The notes under the pieces: model-generated
The model's input: the letters and a program-made list of their open reading frames with translations, nothing else
The model's database searches: none
Told to the model about the DNA's origin: nothing
Part shown: positions 18,554 through 26,412 of the stretch, one piece after another
How the letters are laid out: each line of letters begins with the position of its first letter
How positions within the stretch are numbered: the stretch's first letter is position 1
NCBI RefSeq assembly: GCF_023698535.1
Contig: NZ_JALJCL010000005.1
Coordinates: 186,001 to 250,000, forward strand
Direction of reading: 5' to 3'
Length of the DNA: 64,000 nucleotides
Origin: Halorientalis regularis
GTDB taxonomy: Archaea; Halobacteriota; Halobacteria; Halobacteriales; Haloarculaceae
Program-made: the position numbers and the translations under genes

Positions 18554-19006
18554 GTGACTGAGTCGAATGGAGCGAGCGACGGGTACCCGGTCTCGGACCT
18601 GCCGACGCCGGACCCGTCGTACGGCCCGGGTGACGCCATCGGGATCCAGCTCGACGCGCTGGGATCGAACGACGAACCGCGCCACGACGCCGGGATCATG
18701 ACGGCGTACAACTTCGCGTCGCCAGCCAACCGCCGGGCGACGGGGCCGCTGGAGCGGTTCACCACGATGGTCCGGTCCCACCGGTACCGCCCGCTGATCG
18801 ATTTCGACGACGAGGCGACGGGCCCGGTCGAGCGCGACGGCAACTACGCCACACAGCGGGTGACGGTGACCGGCCACGGCGGCCGGACGGTCACTTACGA
18901 GTTCGCGGTCTCCCTGCAGGCCAGCGGTCGGTTCCACGGCTGCTGGCAGACCGACGGCGTCCGGGTCGTGGGGCCGGCGGAGTCGTCGAGGAACGACCCC
19001 TTTTGA
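18554..19006 (+). CDS. DUF4864-like protein
   Basis: The 150-residue protein has an SnoaL/NTF2-like layout: an initial helix (AIGIQLDALGSNDEP), then TAYNFASPANRRATGPLERF and TTMVRSHRYRPLI, then a strand-rich second half with TVTYEFAVSLQASGRFHGCW. This order matches DUF4864 as I remember it. These domains bind small ligands or act as adaptors; no specific role is known. The GTG at 18554 is 25-28 bases after a TATA-like cattatcg. It precedes the ABC exporter genes by 23 bases and may be co-transcribed. Confidence 0.65.
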   Translation: MTESNGASDGYPVSDLPTPDPSYGPGDAIGIQLDALGSNDEPRHDAGIMTAYNFASPANRRATGPLERFTTMVRSHRYRPLIDFDDEATGPVERDGNYATQRVTVTGHGGRTVTYEFAVSLQASGRFHGCWQTDGVRVVGPAESSRNDPF

Positions 19007-19029
19007 TCGTCAAGCACGTAGGCCGGTGC

Positions 19030-20082
19030 GTGACGAGCGACCAGTACGCCGCCGCGACGAGGTCGCCGACAGACACGGACGTCGAGCGCCCGGCCGACCG
19101 GTCGACCGAGCCCGCGGCCATCGCCGTCGAGGGGCTCACCAAGCGGTTCGGGAGCGGCGACGACCCCGTGACGGCAGTCGACGACGTCTCGCTGCGAATC
19201 GACCCCGGGTCCGTGGTCGGCCTGCTCGGCCCGAACGGTGCCGGGAAGACGACGACGATCAAATCGATCCTGGGGATGGTGCTGCCCGACGCGGGCACCG
19301 TCCGGATTCAGGGGGTCGACGTGGCCGAGGCCCCCCGGCAGGCTTACGCCCGCGTCGACGCGATGCTCGAGGGGGCGCGCAACGACTACTGGCGGCTCAC
19401 CGTCCGGGAGAACCTGCGCTATTTCGCCACCATCGGCGGCGTCGCCCCCGACTCCGTGGCCGACCGCCACGACCGCCTGCTCGACCAGTTCGGCCTCGCC
19501 GAGAAGGCGGACGTGCCCGTCCGGAACCTCTCCCGGGGCATGAAACAGAAGGTGTCGCTGGCCAGCGTTCTCGCCAGCGACGCCGACGTGGTCTTTCTCG
19601 ACGAGCCCACGCTGGGGCTGGACGTGGAGAGTTCGCTGACCCTGCGCCGGGAACTCCGGCGGATCGTCGAGGAACGCGGCCTGACCGCCGTCATCAGCAG
19701 TCACGACATGGACGTGGTCGAAGCCGTCTGTGATCGGGTCGTCATCATGAACGACGGCCGCATCGTGGCCGACGACACCGTGGCGAACCTCCGGCAGGGG
19801 TTCGAGACCAGTGCGTTCCGCCTCACCAGCCCCGACCTCGACGCCGACACGCTCGCGACCGTCCGCGACCGCTTCGACGTGACCGACGCGACGACCCGAG
19901 AGGGAACCACGACCCTCGAAGTCGCGACCGACAGCGACGGGTTCTACGAACTGACCGCCCTGCTCCGGGAGCGGAACGTCACCCTCGCCAGCGTCGCGAC
20001 GGTCGAACCGGACCTGGAGGACGTGTTCGTCGAGTTGACCGGCGAGAACGAAACCGGGCACGATGGCGGTGACTCCCGGTGA
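19030..20082 (+). CDS. ABC-2 type exporter, ATP-binding subunit
   Basis: The 350-residue ATPase of the DrrA/NatA class has a Walker A at about residues 73-81 (LLGPNGAGKTTTIKSILG), the signature LSRGMKQKVSLASVL, Walker B DVVFLDEPTLGLD, an H-loop in VISSHDMDVVEAVCD, and a roughly 80-residue C-terminal regulatory domain. Together with the overlapping permease gene it forms a two-gene exporter; the cargo (drug, lipid or ion) cannot be told. The start is uncertain: GTG 19030 gives an acidic 35-residue lead before the first strand, while a TTG at 19003 is less likely. Confidence 0.9.
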   Translation: MTSDQYAAATRSPTDTDVERPADRSTEPAAIAVEGLTKRFGSGDDPVTAVDDVSLRIDPGSVVGLLGPNGAGKTTTIKSILGMVLPDAGTVRIQGVDVAEAPRQAYARVDAMLEGARNDYWRLTVRENLRYFATIGGVAPDSVADRHDRLLDQFGLAEKADVPVRNLSRGMKQKVSLASVLASDADVVFLDEPTLGLDVESSLTLRRELRRIVEERGLTAVISSHDMDVVEAVCDRVVIMNDGRIVADDTVANLRQGFETSAFRLTSPDLDADTLATVRDRFDVTDATTREGTTTLEVATDSDGFYELTALLRERNVTLASVATVEPDLEDVFVELTGENETGHDGGDSR

Positions 20083-20879
20083 GCGACGCCCCCGTCGAGA
20101 GCCGCCCCGCCGGCTACCTCGATCTCGCGAAAGCGGTCCTCTACCGGGAGTACCTGATCTTCGTCCGCTACCCCGCCAACGCCGCCGGGGGCCTCGTCTT
20201 CTCGCTGGTCTTTTTCGCCCTGCTCTTTTACGGCGGGCGGATGCTCGCCGGCCAGGCGCTCACCGACTCCATCGAGGGCATCGTCGTCGGCTACTTCCTG
20301 TGGACACTCTCGGTCGGCGCGTACTCCTCGATCTCCAACGACATCGGCAGCGAGGTCCAGTGGGGTACCCTCGAACGGCACATCATGACCCCCTTCGGGT
20401 TCGCCCCCGTCGCCCTGCTGAAAGGCGTCGCGAAGGTCGTCCGCACCTTCCTGATCTCGTCGGTGATCCTCGCGGTCATGCTCGTGATTACGGGGACGAC
20501 ACTCCAGTTGAACCTCCTGACGACCGTCGTCGTCGCCGTCCTGAGCATCACCTCCGTGCTGGGGCTGGGCTTCGCCGCCGGCGGCGTCTCCGTGCTGTAC
20601 AAGCGCATCGGCAACTGGCTCAACCTGCTCCAGTTCGGGTTCATCGTCCTGATTTCCGCCCCCGCCTTCGATCTGGGCTGGACCCGCTTCCTCCCGCTGG
20701 CCCAGGGGAGCGCGCTCCTCCAGCGGGCCATGATCGACGGCACGCGCCTCTGGGACTTCCCGCTGGTCGACCTGGCCGTACTGGTCGGCACCGCCGTCGG
20801 CTACCTCGCGCTCGGCTACCTGATCTTCCAGCGTGCGACCCGCCGGGCGCGACGGCTGGGCGTCCTTGGCGACTACTGA
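20079..20879 (+). CDS. ABC-2 type exporter, permease subunit
   Basis: The 266-residue membrane protein has six hydrophobic segments in the usual ABC-2 permease arrangement. The first follows an amphipathic coupling region (KAVLYREYLIFVRYPANAAG). The middle contains QWGTLERHIMTPFGFAPVAL, equivalent to the 'GTLE.l..tP' stretch of the family. The GTG start overlaps the ATPase stop by four bases, so the two subunits are translated together. Confidence 0.88.
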   Translation: MSDAPVESRPAGYLDLAKAVLYREYLIFVRYPANAAGGLVFSLVFFALLFYGGRMLAGQALTDSIEGIVVGYFLWTLSVGAYSSISNDIGSEVQWGTLERHIMTPFGFAPVALLKGVAKVVRTFLISSVILAVMLVITGTTLQLNLLTTVVVAVLSITSVLGLGFAAGGVSVLYKRIGNWLNLLQFGFIVLISAPAFDLGWTRFLPLAQGSALLQRAMIDGTRLWDFPLVDLAVLVGTAVGYLALGYLIFQRATRRARRLGVLGDY

Positions 20880-20911
20880 GCGGTTTTGTGCCGGCGGCCC
20901 CTACACCGCGT

Positions 20912-21157
20912 GTGAACCACGACCGGATCCACGCCCGCGAGCCGACCCACGACCACGACCGGTGGACGACCGGCCGGATCACCGCCCTCGACGAGCGGGA
21001 CGGCCACTGCGTCGTCACCGTCGACGACGACGGCACCGCCGTCGACCTAATGGTCACCCTCGCCGTCCGGGACCTGTTCGTCTCCCGGCTCGACATCCCC
21101 GCCGACGCCTCGCCCGTCGGCGAACGGGTCTGGTACCGGAAGAAAGGCGGCCGATGA
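20912..21157 (+). CDS. small conserved haloarchaeal protein with an OB-like beta domain
   Basis: The 81-residue soluble protein begins with a His-rich lead (VNHDRIHAREPTHDHDRW), followed by a strand-rich stretch (GRITALDERDGHCVVTVDDD) and a basic end (VGERVWYRKKGGR). The strand pattern resembles small OB or SH3-like barrels, but this is inference. A TATA-like ggttttgt about 28 bases before the GTG at 20912 implies a leaderless transcript. Function unknown. Confidence 0.6.
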   Translation: MNHDRIHAREPTHDHDRWTTGRITALDERDGHCVVTVDDDGTAVDLMVTLAVRDLFVSRLDIPADASPVGERVWYRKKGGR

Positions 21158-21217
21158 ACCGCCGTCTCGGCCGCCCGGAACACAGCCGTTATGCCCGCTG
21201 GCCCCCTCCCGTCGGTG

Positions 21218-21940
21218 ATGACTGGCTGGCCCGATATCGATATCACGGACGCCGAGGCAGTGGCCGACCGCCGCGACGAGGTGGTGGCCGCAGTTCGCGA
21301 CCACGCGGGGCAGATCGCCTACGCCCTCGCCCGCCTCCAGGGCGGTGACTACGGCCAGCGGACCGTCGACACCGACGACGGGGCGTGGACGGTCAAGTAC
21401 GAGGCCGGCGATCTGGAGTACCTCCGGTTCGACCCGAAGTCGGGGAGCGAGGTCTACGTCGTCTCGACGAAACAGCCGCCCGAACCCGAACCGCTGGCGA
21501 CCGCGCTGGCCGACTACGACGCCTTCGTCGCCGCGTTCGACGAGCACGTCGCGAGCCTGGCGGGCGTCCTCGACGGTTCGCCGACCGAGTTCCCCGACCC
21601 CGCGCCTGTGGACGGCGTCGTCGCCGAGCGTGACCGTATCGTCGGCGCGATCCGTGACACCTGCGACGCTATCGCCCACGCCCTCCGCCGGTACGAGGGC
21701 GGCGACTACGGCACCTTCGCCACCCGCGTCGACGGCACCCGCTGGGAACTCAAGTGGGACGAGGACGGCACGTCCTACCTCCGGGTCGGCGGCGAGGGCG
21801 GCATCTACCTGCTCTCCCAGTACGCTCCGCCGGCCGCGCCCGACCTCCGGGAGTACGCGCCCCAGTTCTCCGGCTTCGTCGACGCCTACAACGAGTACGT
21901 CGACGACCTCGAATCCGACCTCGCAACCGTCTCGCTGTGA
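21218..21940 (+). CDS. tandem-duplicated small-domain protein, unknown function
   Basis: The 240-residue acidic protein consists of two copies of one domain of roughly 105 residues. Copy 1 has RRDEVVAAVRDHAGQIAYAL ... LQGGDYGQRTVDTDDGAWTV ... YDAFVAAFDEHVASL. Copy 2 has ERDRIVGAIRDTCDAIAHAL ... YEGGDYGTFATRVDGTRWEL ... FSGFVDAYNEYVDDL. Each copy is helix, four-stranded sheet, helix, which could be a profilin-like or PAS-like fold (inference). The ATG at 21218 follows a TATA-like gttatg at about -27. It stands alone, with a hairpin after it. Confidence 0.65.
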   Translation: MTGWPDIDITDAEAVADRRDEVVAAVRDHAGQIAYALARLQGGDYGQRTVDTDDGAWTVKYEAGDLEYLRFDPKSGSEVYVVSTKQPPEPEPLATALADYDAFVAAFDEHVASLAGVLDGSPTEFPDPAPVDGVVAERDRIVGAIRDTCDAIAHALRRYEGGDYGTFATRVDGTRWELKWDEDGTSYLRVGGEGGIYLLSQYAPPAAPDLREYAPQFSGFVDAYNEYVDDLESDLATVSL

Positions 21941-21987
21941 GCGGCGCAACCATCCTGCCGGCCGTCCGGGAGGAGTTCGTTTCGGAG

Positions 21988-22005
21988 CCAGTTTTGGGAA
22001 ACTGG
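21988..22005 (+). terminator. inverted repeat, possible terminator
   Basis: CCAGTTT-TGGG-AAACTGG forms a perfect seven-pair stem with a four-base loop. It is 48 bases after the stop at 21940 and just before the promoter region of the gene at 22050. Haloarchaeal termination usually relies on T-rich tracts, which are weak here, so it could instead be an operator. Confidence 0.35.
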
Positions 22006-22049
22006 GAACGAACGATCCGTTCTTTGCCGTCCAACCCGACTAGACGGAC

Positions 22050-22865
22050 ATGACCCCCGCACAGACCGATCCGGCCGCGACACTGACGGTCGCACGCTAT
22101 CTCGGCTATCTGACCGTCGTGGCCGCCGCCGGCTGTTTGCTCTGGTATCTCAGGCAGTACGCGCGCCGGATTCTGGCCGGCCCCTACCGCGAGCGGTGGC
22201 GCTACCTCGCCGTCGGCATCGGCGCGGCCGCCGTCTACGGCCTCGCGGGCATCGCCGAAACCGCCGGCGTCGCCCCCGCGGGCTCCTTCCGCCGTGGGGC
22301 GACCCTGTTCGTGTTCCTCTTCGCCGCCATCGGCGTCCGGGCCATCCACCGCTCGGTCGGCGGCCCCTCCCTGCTCAGCGACGACACGCTCCAGTGGGTC
22401 GGCCCGACCGTCGTCGCCGGCTTCGTCGCCGCCTGGTGGCTGGCCTACCTGTTCGCCAGCGCCACCGCCGTCGCCGGCCTCGAAGTCGTCGGCCTCCTGC
22501 TCGCCACCGCCTACACCCTCTACCACGCCGTCGGCACCGTCCGCACCGAGGAGGGGACCAGCATCGCCGCGTTCACCCGCCAGTTCACGCCAGCCCTGCT
22601 CGCCTTCGCCGTCGTCGCCGTCGCCGACCACGCCGTCGCGCTCTCGCTCCCCGGCGCACCGCTGGGCGACGGCCTCGCGCTCGTCGGCACGGTGCTGGCC
22701 GGTGCCTTCCTGTTCACCACCGCCGTCGCCATCCGCCAGCAGGGCGGCGAGGTCCAGCGCCTCTACGACCCGACGACCTGGCGACGGGCCGGCGAGGACG
22801 GGCCAGCACCGCGGGACTCGCCGGCCGAGGCTCCGACTGCCGAGGAACAGCCGACCGACGACTGA
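22050..22865 (+). CDS. seven-helix membrane protein, unknown function
   Basis: The 271-residue protein has about seven hydrophobic helices between residues 14 and 230, with short loops and a basic RQYARRILAGPYRERWR after helix 1. An acidic, proline-rich cytoplasmic tail fills the last 40 residues. The layout resembles the sensor modules of haloarchaeal membrane kinases or regulators, but no kinase or DNA-binding domain follows. It ends at 22865, immediately before the convergent zinc-ribbon gene. Confidence 0.6.
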   Translation: MTPAQTDPAATLTVARYLGYLTVVAAAGCLLWYLRQYARRILAGPYRERWRYLAVGIGAAAVYGLAGIAETAGVAPAGSFRRGATLFVFLFAAIGVRAIHRSVGGPSLLSDDTLQWVGPTVVAGFVAAWWLAYLFASATAVAGLEVVGLLLATAYTLYHAVGTVRTEEGTSIAAFTRQFTPALLAFAVVAVADHAVALSLPGAPLGDGLALVGTVLAGAFLFTTAVAIRQQGGEVQRLYDPTTWRRAGEDGPAPRDSPAEAPTAEEQPTDD

Positions 22866-23117
22866 TCAGCACAGCGGCGTCTCACACTGCCGGCAGAACG
22901 AGAAAGTCGGCTCGTTCGCCGTCCCGCAGTTCAGACACGCCACTTCGTCGTCGGTGTCGCCGAAGTCGAGGTCGAGGTGTGACCCCTCGCGGGACTCGGC
23001 GCGAGCAGTTCCGTAGGCACTGGTCTCCGACAGCAGCGAGTCCTCGTGGTGCCACCCCCGGTAGAGGTACGGGACGACACCGAGCGTCGCCACGGCGACC
23101 CAGACGAACGCGCTCAT
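22866..23117 (-). CDS. membrane-anchored zinc-ribbon protein
   Basis: The 83-residue protein has one N-terminal hydrophobic helix (FVWVAVATLGVVPYLYRG), an acidic middle, and a C-terminal zinc ribbon. The four Cys are in CLNCGTANEPTFSFC and QCETPLC. This fold usually binds zinc structurally, and such anchored ribbons are common in haloarchaea with no assigned role. The gene is convergent with the seven-helix protein, with no gap between their stops. Confidence 0.7.
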   Translation of the reverse strand: MSAFVWVAVATLGVVPYLYRGWHHEDSLLSETSAYGTARAESREGSHLDLDFGDTDDEVACLNCGTANEPTFSFCRQCETPLC

Positions 23118-23265
23118 GTCTATCCCGAGTCGATTCCCGCTTCAAAACGCGTCGGTTCGCGGGAATATTGCGACGGGATAGCAGGGGACAGCACGCGCGC
23201 AATCGGCTCCCTGTCGTTCCTGGACGCCGACACGCTTCGCTGCTCGGTTGTTGGTCGCAGAGAAG

Positions 23266-23338
23266 TAGTCCCCACAGGATTCGAACCTGTGTCGAAGCCC
23301 CCAGAAGGCTTCAGGATTGGCCACTACCCCAGGGGACT
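23266..23338 (-). tRNA. tRNA-Gln (anticodon CUG)
   Basis: Read on the minus strand, the 73 bases fold as a complete tRNA. The acceptor stem is AGTCCCC/GGGGACT with discriminator A. The D arm has GGGTAGTGG. The anticodon stem is AAGCC/GGCTT around the loop TTCTGGG, giving anticodon CTG. The T arm is ACAGG-TTCGAAT-CCTGT. There is no intron, and CCA is not encoded. Anticodon CUG reads CAG, so this is a glutamine tRNA. It lies downstream of the HNH gene on the same strand (59 bases), with an inverted repeat ACCCA-TAC-TGGGT at 23357-23369 between them. Confidence 0.95.
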
Positions 23339-23397
23339 GATACGTTCCCGTTAGACACCCATACTGGGTCTCTCACGAGGTAATTCACAGTTGGCCA

Positions 23398-24006
23398 CTA
23401 CGATTTATATGTGTTGCGGAGTCGGGCGACCAGTCGCACGCCGGTGGTTGTTCGGAGATCGGGCCTCTCGTAGTGTTCTTTTCGGTGACAGTTCGCACAC
23501 AACACGTCACACTTCTCGATCTCCGACCGAAGGCGGTCCTTCCCGTAGCCCGACGTTACCATCGTGGAAATTTCCATCTCCTTCTCCACGGGTTTCCGGT
23601 GGTGAAGATCGAGACACGCTGGGTCATCTTCACCGCACTCCCGACATCCCCGCTCTCGTGTCTGTTCGTTCACCCACAGGCGCAACCGTCGCCGCCGCTG
23701 TAGGGACCGCGCCGTATTCCGCTCCCGATTCCGGTAGTGCCAGCGCTGGTCCTGGCTCAATTCGTCCCACTCGATCCCGTCGGGCAGGTCGAGGCCGTCC
23801 GGTTTCGGCTCGACTCGTGACCCTCGCGAGTGGTTCGTCTCCAGTCCGGCCAGGCGTTTGGCGTCGTTCCAGCCGCCACACTGCCGGAGGATCGTCGATG
23901 CCGCCGGCGTCAGGCCGAGATTCTCGTACTGGGCTTTCGTCGGCGAGTCGCCGAGCAACTGGGCAGCCTCCCTGAGCGCGCGAATACAGTCGTCTTCGGT
24001 GACCAT
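23398..24006 (-). CDS. HNH endonuclease, free-standing homing-type
   Basis: The 202-residue protein has an N-terminal DNA-binding repeat of the type found in homing endonucleases (SPTKAQYENLGLTPAASTIL followed by GGWNDAKRLAG), a basic linker (YRNRERNTARSLQRRRRLRL), and an HNH nuclease domain. The nuclease has paired zinc-type Cys in CRECGEDDPACLDLHHRKP and CDVLCANCHRKEHY; the catalytic His is in DLHHRKP. The ATG at 24006 is preferred, because a TATA-like TGAAATACG lies about 28 bases before it. A longer form from ATG 24069 is possible, but would leave its promoter overlapping that of thiE. Confidence 0.85.
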   Translation of the reverse strand: MVTEDDCIRALREAAQLLGDSPTKAQYENLGLTPAASTILRQCGGWNDAKRLAGLETNHSRGSRVEPKPDGLDLPDGIEWDELSQDQRWHYRNRERNTARSLQRRRRLRLWVNEQTRERGCRECGEDDPACLDLHHRKPVEKEMEISTMVTSGYGKDRLRSEIEKCDVLCANCHRKEHYERPDLRTTTGVRLVARLRNTYKS

Positions 24007-24095
24007 CCGTGCGCCGCTGGTCCCGGCCTCGTATTTCAGCGCGTGGCCGCCACCGAACCCAACCCACATATCGCCGGCATACCGAGGACACAGCC

Positions 24096-24728
24096 ATGAA
24101 CCTCGATACGTACCTCGTCACGGCCGAGGCGATCTCGGCGGGCCGCTCGACGGTCGAGATCGTCGAAGCGGCCATCGACGGGGGGATCGACGTGGTGCAG
24201 TTGCGCGAGAAGGAGATGAGTGCGCGAAAGCGCTACGACCTCGGGCTGGAACTGCGCGATCTGACCCGGGAGGCGGACGTCCCGCTGCTCGTCAACGACC
24301 GGATCGACCTGGCGGCGGCCATCGACGCCGACGGCGTCCACCTCGGCGACGCGGATCTGCCGATCTCCGTGGCCCGCGACCAGCTGGGCGAGGACGCCAT
24401 CGTCGGCCGGTCGGTCTCGACGCCCGAGGCCGCCCGCGAGGCCGAACGGAGGGGGGCTGACTACCTCGGCGTCGGCGCGGTCTACCCGACGGACTCGAAG
24501 GACACCGACCCCGAGGGGACCGAGATCGGACTCGACCGGATTCGGGCGGTAGCCGAGGCTGTCGAGATTCCCTCCGTCGGCATCGGCGGCGTGAAACCCG
24601 ACAACGCCGCGGCGGTGATCGAGACCGGGGCCGACGGCGTGGCGGTCATCTCGGCGATCACGGCCGCCGACGACCCCGCGGCGGCGACCCGTGCACTCGG
24701 CGCGGCGGTCGAGCGCGGCCGCGAGTGA
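24096..24728 (+). CDS. thiE: thiamine-phosphate synthase ThiE
   Basis: The 210-residue TIM-barrel enzyme joins hydroxymethylpyrimidine diphosphate and thiazole phosphate to make thiamine phosphate. Motifs: DVVQLREKEMSARKR (pyrophosphate site), LLVNDRIDLAAAIDADGVHL, VGRSVSTPEAAREAERRGAD and IGGVKPDNAAAVIETGADGV. The length is normal for stand-alone ThiE. A TATA-like cacatatc sits about 28 bases before the ATG. It is divergent from the HNH gene, with 89 bases between the starts. Confidence 0.95.
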   Translation: MNLDTYLVTAEAISAGRSTVEIVEAAIDGGIDVVQLREKEMSARKRYDLGLELRDLTREADVPLLVNDRIDLAAAIDADGVHLGDADLPISVARDQLGEDAIVGRSVSTPEAAREAERRGADYLGVGAVYPTDSKDTDPEGTEIGLDRIRAVAEAVEIPSVGIGGVKPDNAAAVIETGADGVAVISAITAADDPAAATRALGAAVERGRE

Positions 24729-24768
24729 CTCTGTGCGGTCCCATCGCGGGTGGCGGCGACGAAAGCGA

Positions 24769-25050
24769 TCAGTCCTCGGCGGGTTCCATCTCGAAGTCGT
24801 CCAGCGTGTGGCCGTGGCGGACGAGTCGCTCGGCGACGAACAGCTTCTTCGTGCGGTCGAGTCGGTTCCAGTCCAGCTCCGCGGGCGGCTCGTCTTCGAA
24901 CCGCTCGAACTGGTTGAGGACGGTCCCGTTGACGAAGCGTGCGAACTCGTCGCAGGTATCGCAGGTCCGCGAGAGGTGGGACACGTTGAAGCGGCGAGTC
25001 ACCTCGCGGTCGAAGCAGTTCACACAGCGGTAGGCCTGCGGATCGGTCAC
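24769..25050 (-). CDS. small haloarchaeal zinc-binding protein
   Basis: The 93-residue protein has two Cys pairs (CVNC and CDTC) spaced as in a treble-clef or zinc-ribbon knuckle: RCVNCFDREVTRRFNVSHLS then RTCDTCDEFARFVNG. A helical, acidic C-terminus follows (DWNRLDRTKKLFVAERLVRH). The family is known to me only as a conserved haloarchaeal hypothetical. The GTG at 25050 starts just before the first strand; the in-frame extension upstream would run into the divergent gene's start. Confidence 0.65.
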   Translation of the reverse strand: MTDPQAYRCVNCFDREVTRRFNVSHLSRTCDTCDEFARFVNGTVLNQFERFEDEPPAELDWNRLDRTKKLFVAERLVRHGHTLDDFEMEPAED

Positions 25051-25138
25051 GAGACGGCTAGGGCCTTGGGCCGGTTGTACCTGTGGGTCCGGGGCGGTCG
25101 CAGGTAGAGTTATTTCGGTGCCGGACGAGAGCCCCACC

Positions 25139-25933
25139 GTGACAGAGTACACCACGATCGAGTACGAACGCGACGGGGCCGCGGCTCACGTCCGCCTCGA
25201 CCGCCCCGACGCGATGAACGCGCTGAACGAGACGCTACTCGGAGAGTTCGAGGACGCGCTCGACCGGGCCGCCGCCGACGAGGAGGTTCGGGTGGTCGTC
25301 GTCGCTGGCTACGGGAAGGCCTTCTCGGCGGGCTACGACATCGGCGCGGACGAACCGGAGCGGTCGGTCGACGACCGCATCCGCGACCAGCGGACCCACC
25401 TGGAGGCGATCTTCTCCGCGCGACTGCCCGTGATCGCCGCCGTCGACGGCCCCGCGCTGGCCGGCGGGTGCAACCTCGCGCTGGCCTGTGACCTGACGTT
25501 CGCGACCGAGCGCTCCGAGTTCGGCTATCCGGACATGCACTTCGGCGAACCCCCGCCCAAGTTCGTCCTCCCGTTCGTCACCGACTCGCTGAAACACGCC
25601 CGCGAGTTGCTCTACACCGGCAAGACCGTCGACGCAGACGAGGCCCACCGGATGGGGCTGGTCAACCGCGTCGTCCCCGACGGCGAGCTGGGTGCGGCCG
25701 TCGACGAGGAGGTCGACCACATCCGCAAGACGCCGAGCGCCGCGGTCGCGCTGGTCAAGGACATGGTCAACGACGTCCAGGAGACCCAGGGCTATCGGCG
25801 GTACGGCCGCCTCGACGAGGCGCTGGGGACGCTCACGATGGAGAGCGAGACGGCGACCCGGTTCCGCGAGATCCGGGACGAGAAGGGCCTTCAGGCCGCC
25901 CTGGAGTGGGTCCACGGGACCGACAAGCCGTGA
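25139..25933 (+). CDS. enoyl-CoA hydratase/isomerase family protein
   Basis: The 264-residue crotonase-fold protein has the CoA/oxyanion-hole segments GKAFSAGYDIGADE and DGPALAGGCNLALACDLTFA. Then comes the active-site region, SEFGYPDMHFGEPPPKFVLP. In classical hydratases this region has a Glu in a 'PE' position and a 'GGTQRL' loop; here they are PD and PPPKF. The reaction may therefore differ (isomerase, hydrolase or another acyl-CoA step). The GTG at 25139 is about 27 bases after the TATA-like gttatttcg; a GTG at 25118 would place the start on that element. The gene is solitary. Confidence 0.85.
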   Translation: MTEYTTIEYERDGAAAHVRLDRPDAMNALNETLLGEFEDALDRAAADEEVRVVVVAGYGKAFSAGYDIGADEPERSVDDRIRDQRTHLEAIFSARLPVIAAVDGPALAGGCNLALACDLTFATERSEFGYPDMHFGEPPPKFVLPFVTDSLKHARELLYTGKTVDADEAHRMGLVNRVVPDGELGAAVDEEVDHIRKTPSAAVALVKDMVNDVQETQGYRRYGRLDEALGTLTMESETATRFREIRDEKGLQAALEWVHGTDKP

Positions 25934-26004
25934 TCGGCGGGGGCAGTCCGGCCAGCCGAACCGACCGCCAATCTAATTATGACCAGGATTGTCAGCATAC
26001 AACC

Positions 26005-26187
26005 ATGCAGGATTGCACTGGCTTCCAGCGGGACTGTCTCGCCGCCATCGCTGGCCCGACGGGCCCGACGGGGCTGGAAGTCACACGCGAGTTCGACAGC
26101 GACGCCGCGGGGGAGAGCAACCACGGCCGCCGTGACCACGAGCCCTGGCCTGGGTGGGAGAGCGAACACGTCGAACGCAACGGGTAG
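26005..26187 (+). CDS. short degenerate PadR-type winged-helix fragment
   Basis: The 60-residue product begins CTGFQRDCLAAIAGPTGPTG, then has LEVTREF and ESNHGR. This matches the first helices of haloarchaeal PadR regulators ('FQRDLLYVIAG..GPHGL.I..ELE' up to 'NHGRLYPNL', recalled). The recognition-helix and wing sequence is then replaced by RDHEPWPGWESEHVERNG. It is either a shortened, diverged relative or a decayed copy. The promoter looks intact: ctaattatg centred about 26 bases before the ATG. Confidence 0.5.
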   Translation: MQDCTGFQRDCLAAIAGPTGPTGLEVTREFDSDAAGESNHGRRDHEPWPGWESEHVERNG

Positions 26188-26192
26188 TTCAC

Positions 26193-26342
26193 ATGGAATA
26201 CGTCCAGTCATCGAGCGGGAAGTGGCACAGGACCGACTGTCAGTACTCACCGGACGACGGCGACCGGGAAGACGAGACCGAGCAACTGCCCATCGACGCC
26301 GACCGGTGTCAGCACTGCATCGACTCCTTCGAGTTTTCGTAG
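26193..26342 (+). CDS. small Cys/His metal-binding protein
   Basis: The 49-residue protein has possible metal ligands in KWHRTDCQY and RCQHCIDSF, separated by an acidic linker. This arrangement (His, Cys, then Cys-x2-Cys) recurs in small haloarchaeal zinc proteins and resembles the Ada-type metal site. It starts five bases after the PadR-like frame and is probably on the same mRNA. Confidence 0.55.
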   Translation: MEYVQSSSGKWHRTDCQYSPDDGDREDETEQLPIDADRCQHCIDSFEFS

Positions 26343-26412
26343 GCCAAGAACCGTTCAGTCGACTGCTACGTACGGCTGTCATACTGATGCCCCCAGCCCC
26401 CCCAGTAGGGGC

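Noticed and set aside
24007-24069. Longer N-terminus for the HNH endonuclease from ATG 24069
   Set aside because: It would place the start over the thiE TATA box, while ATG 24006 has its own TATA-like element at the normal distance and begins at the conserved MVTEDDCIRAL.
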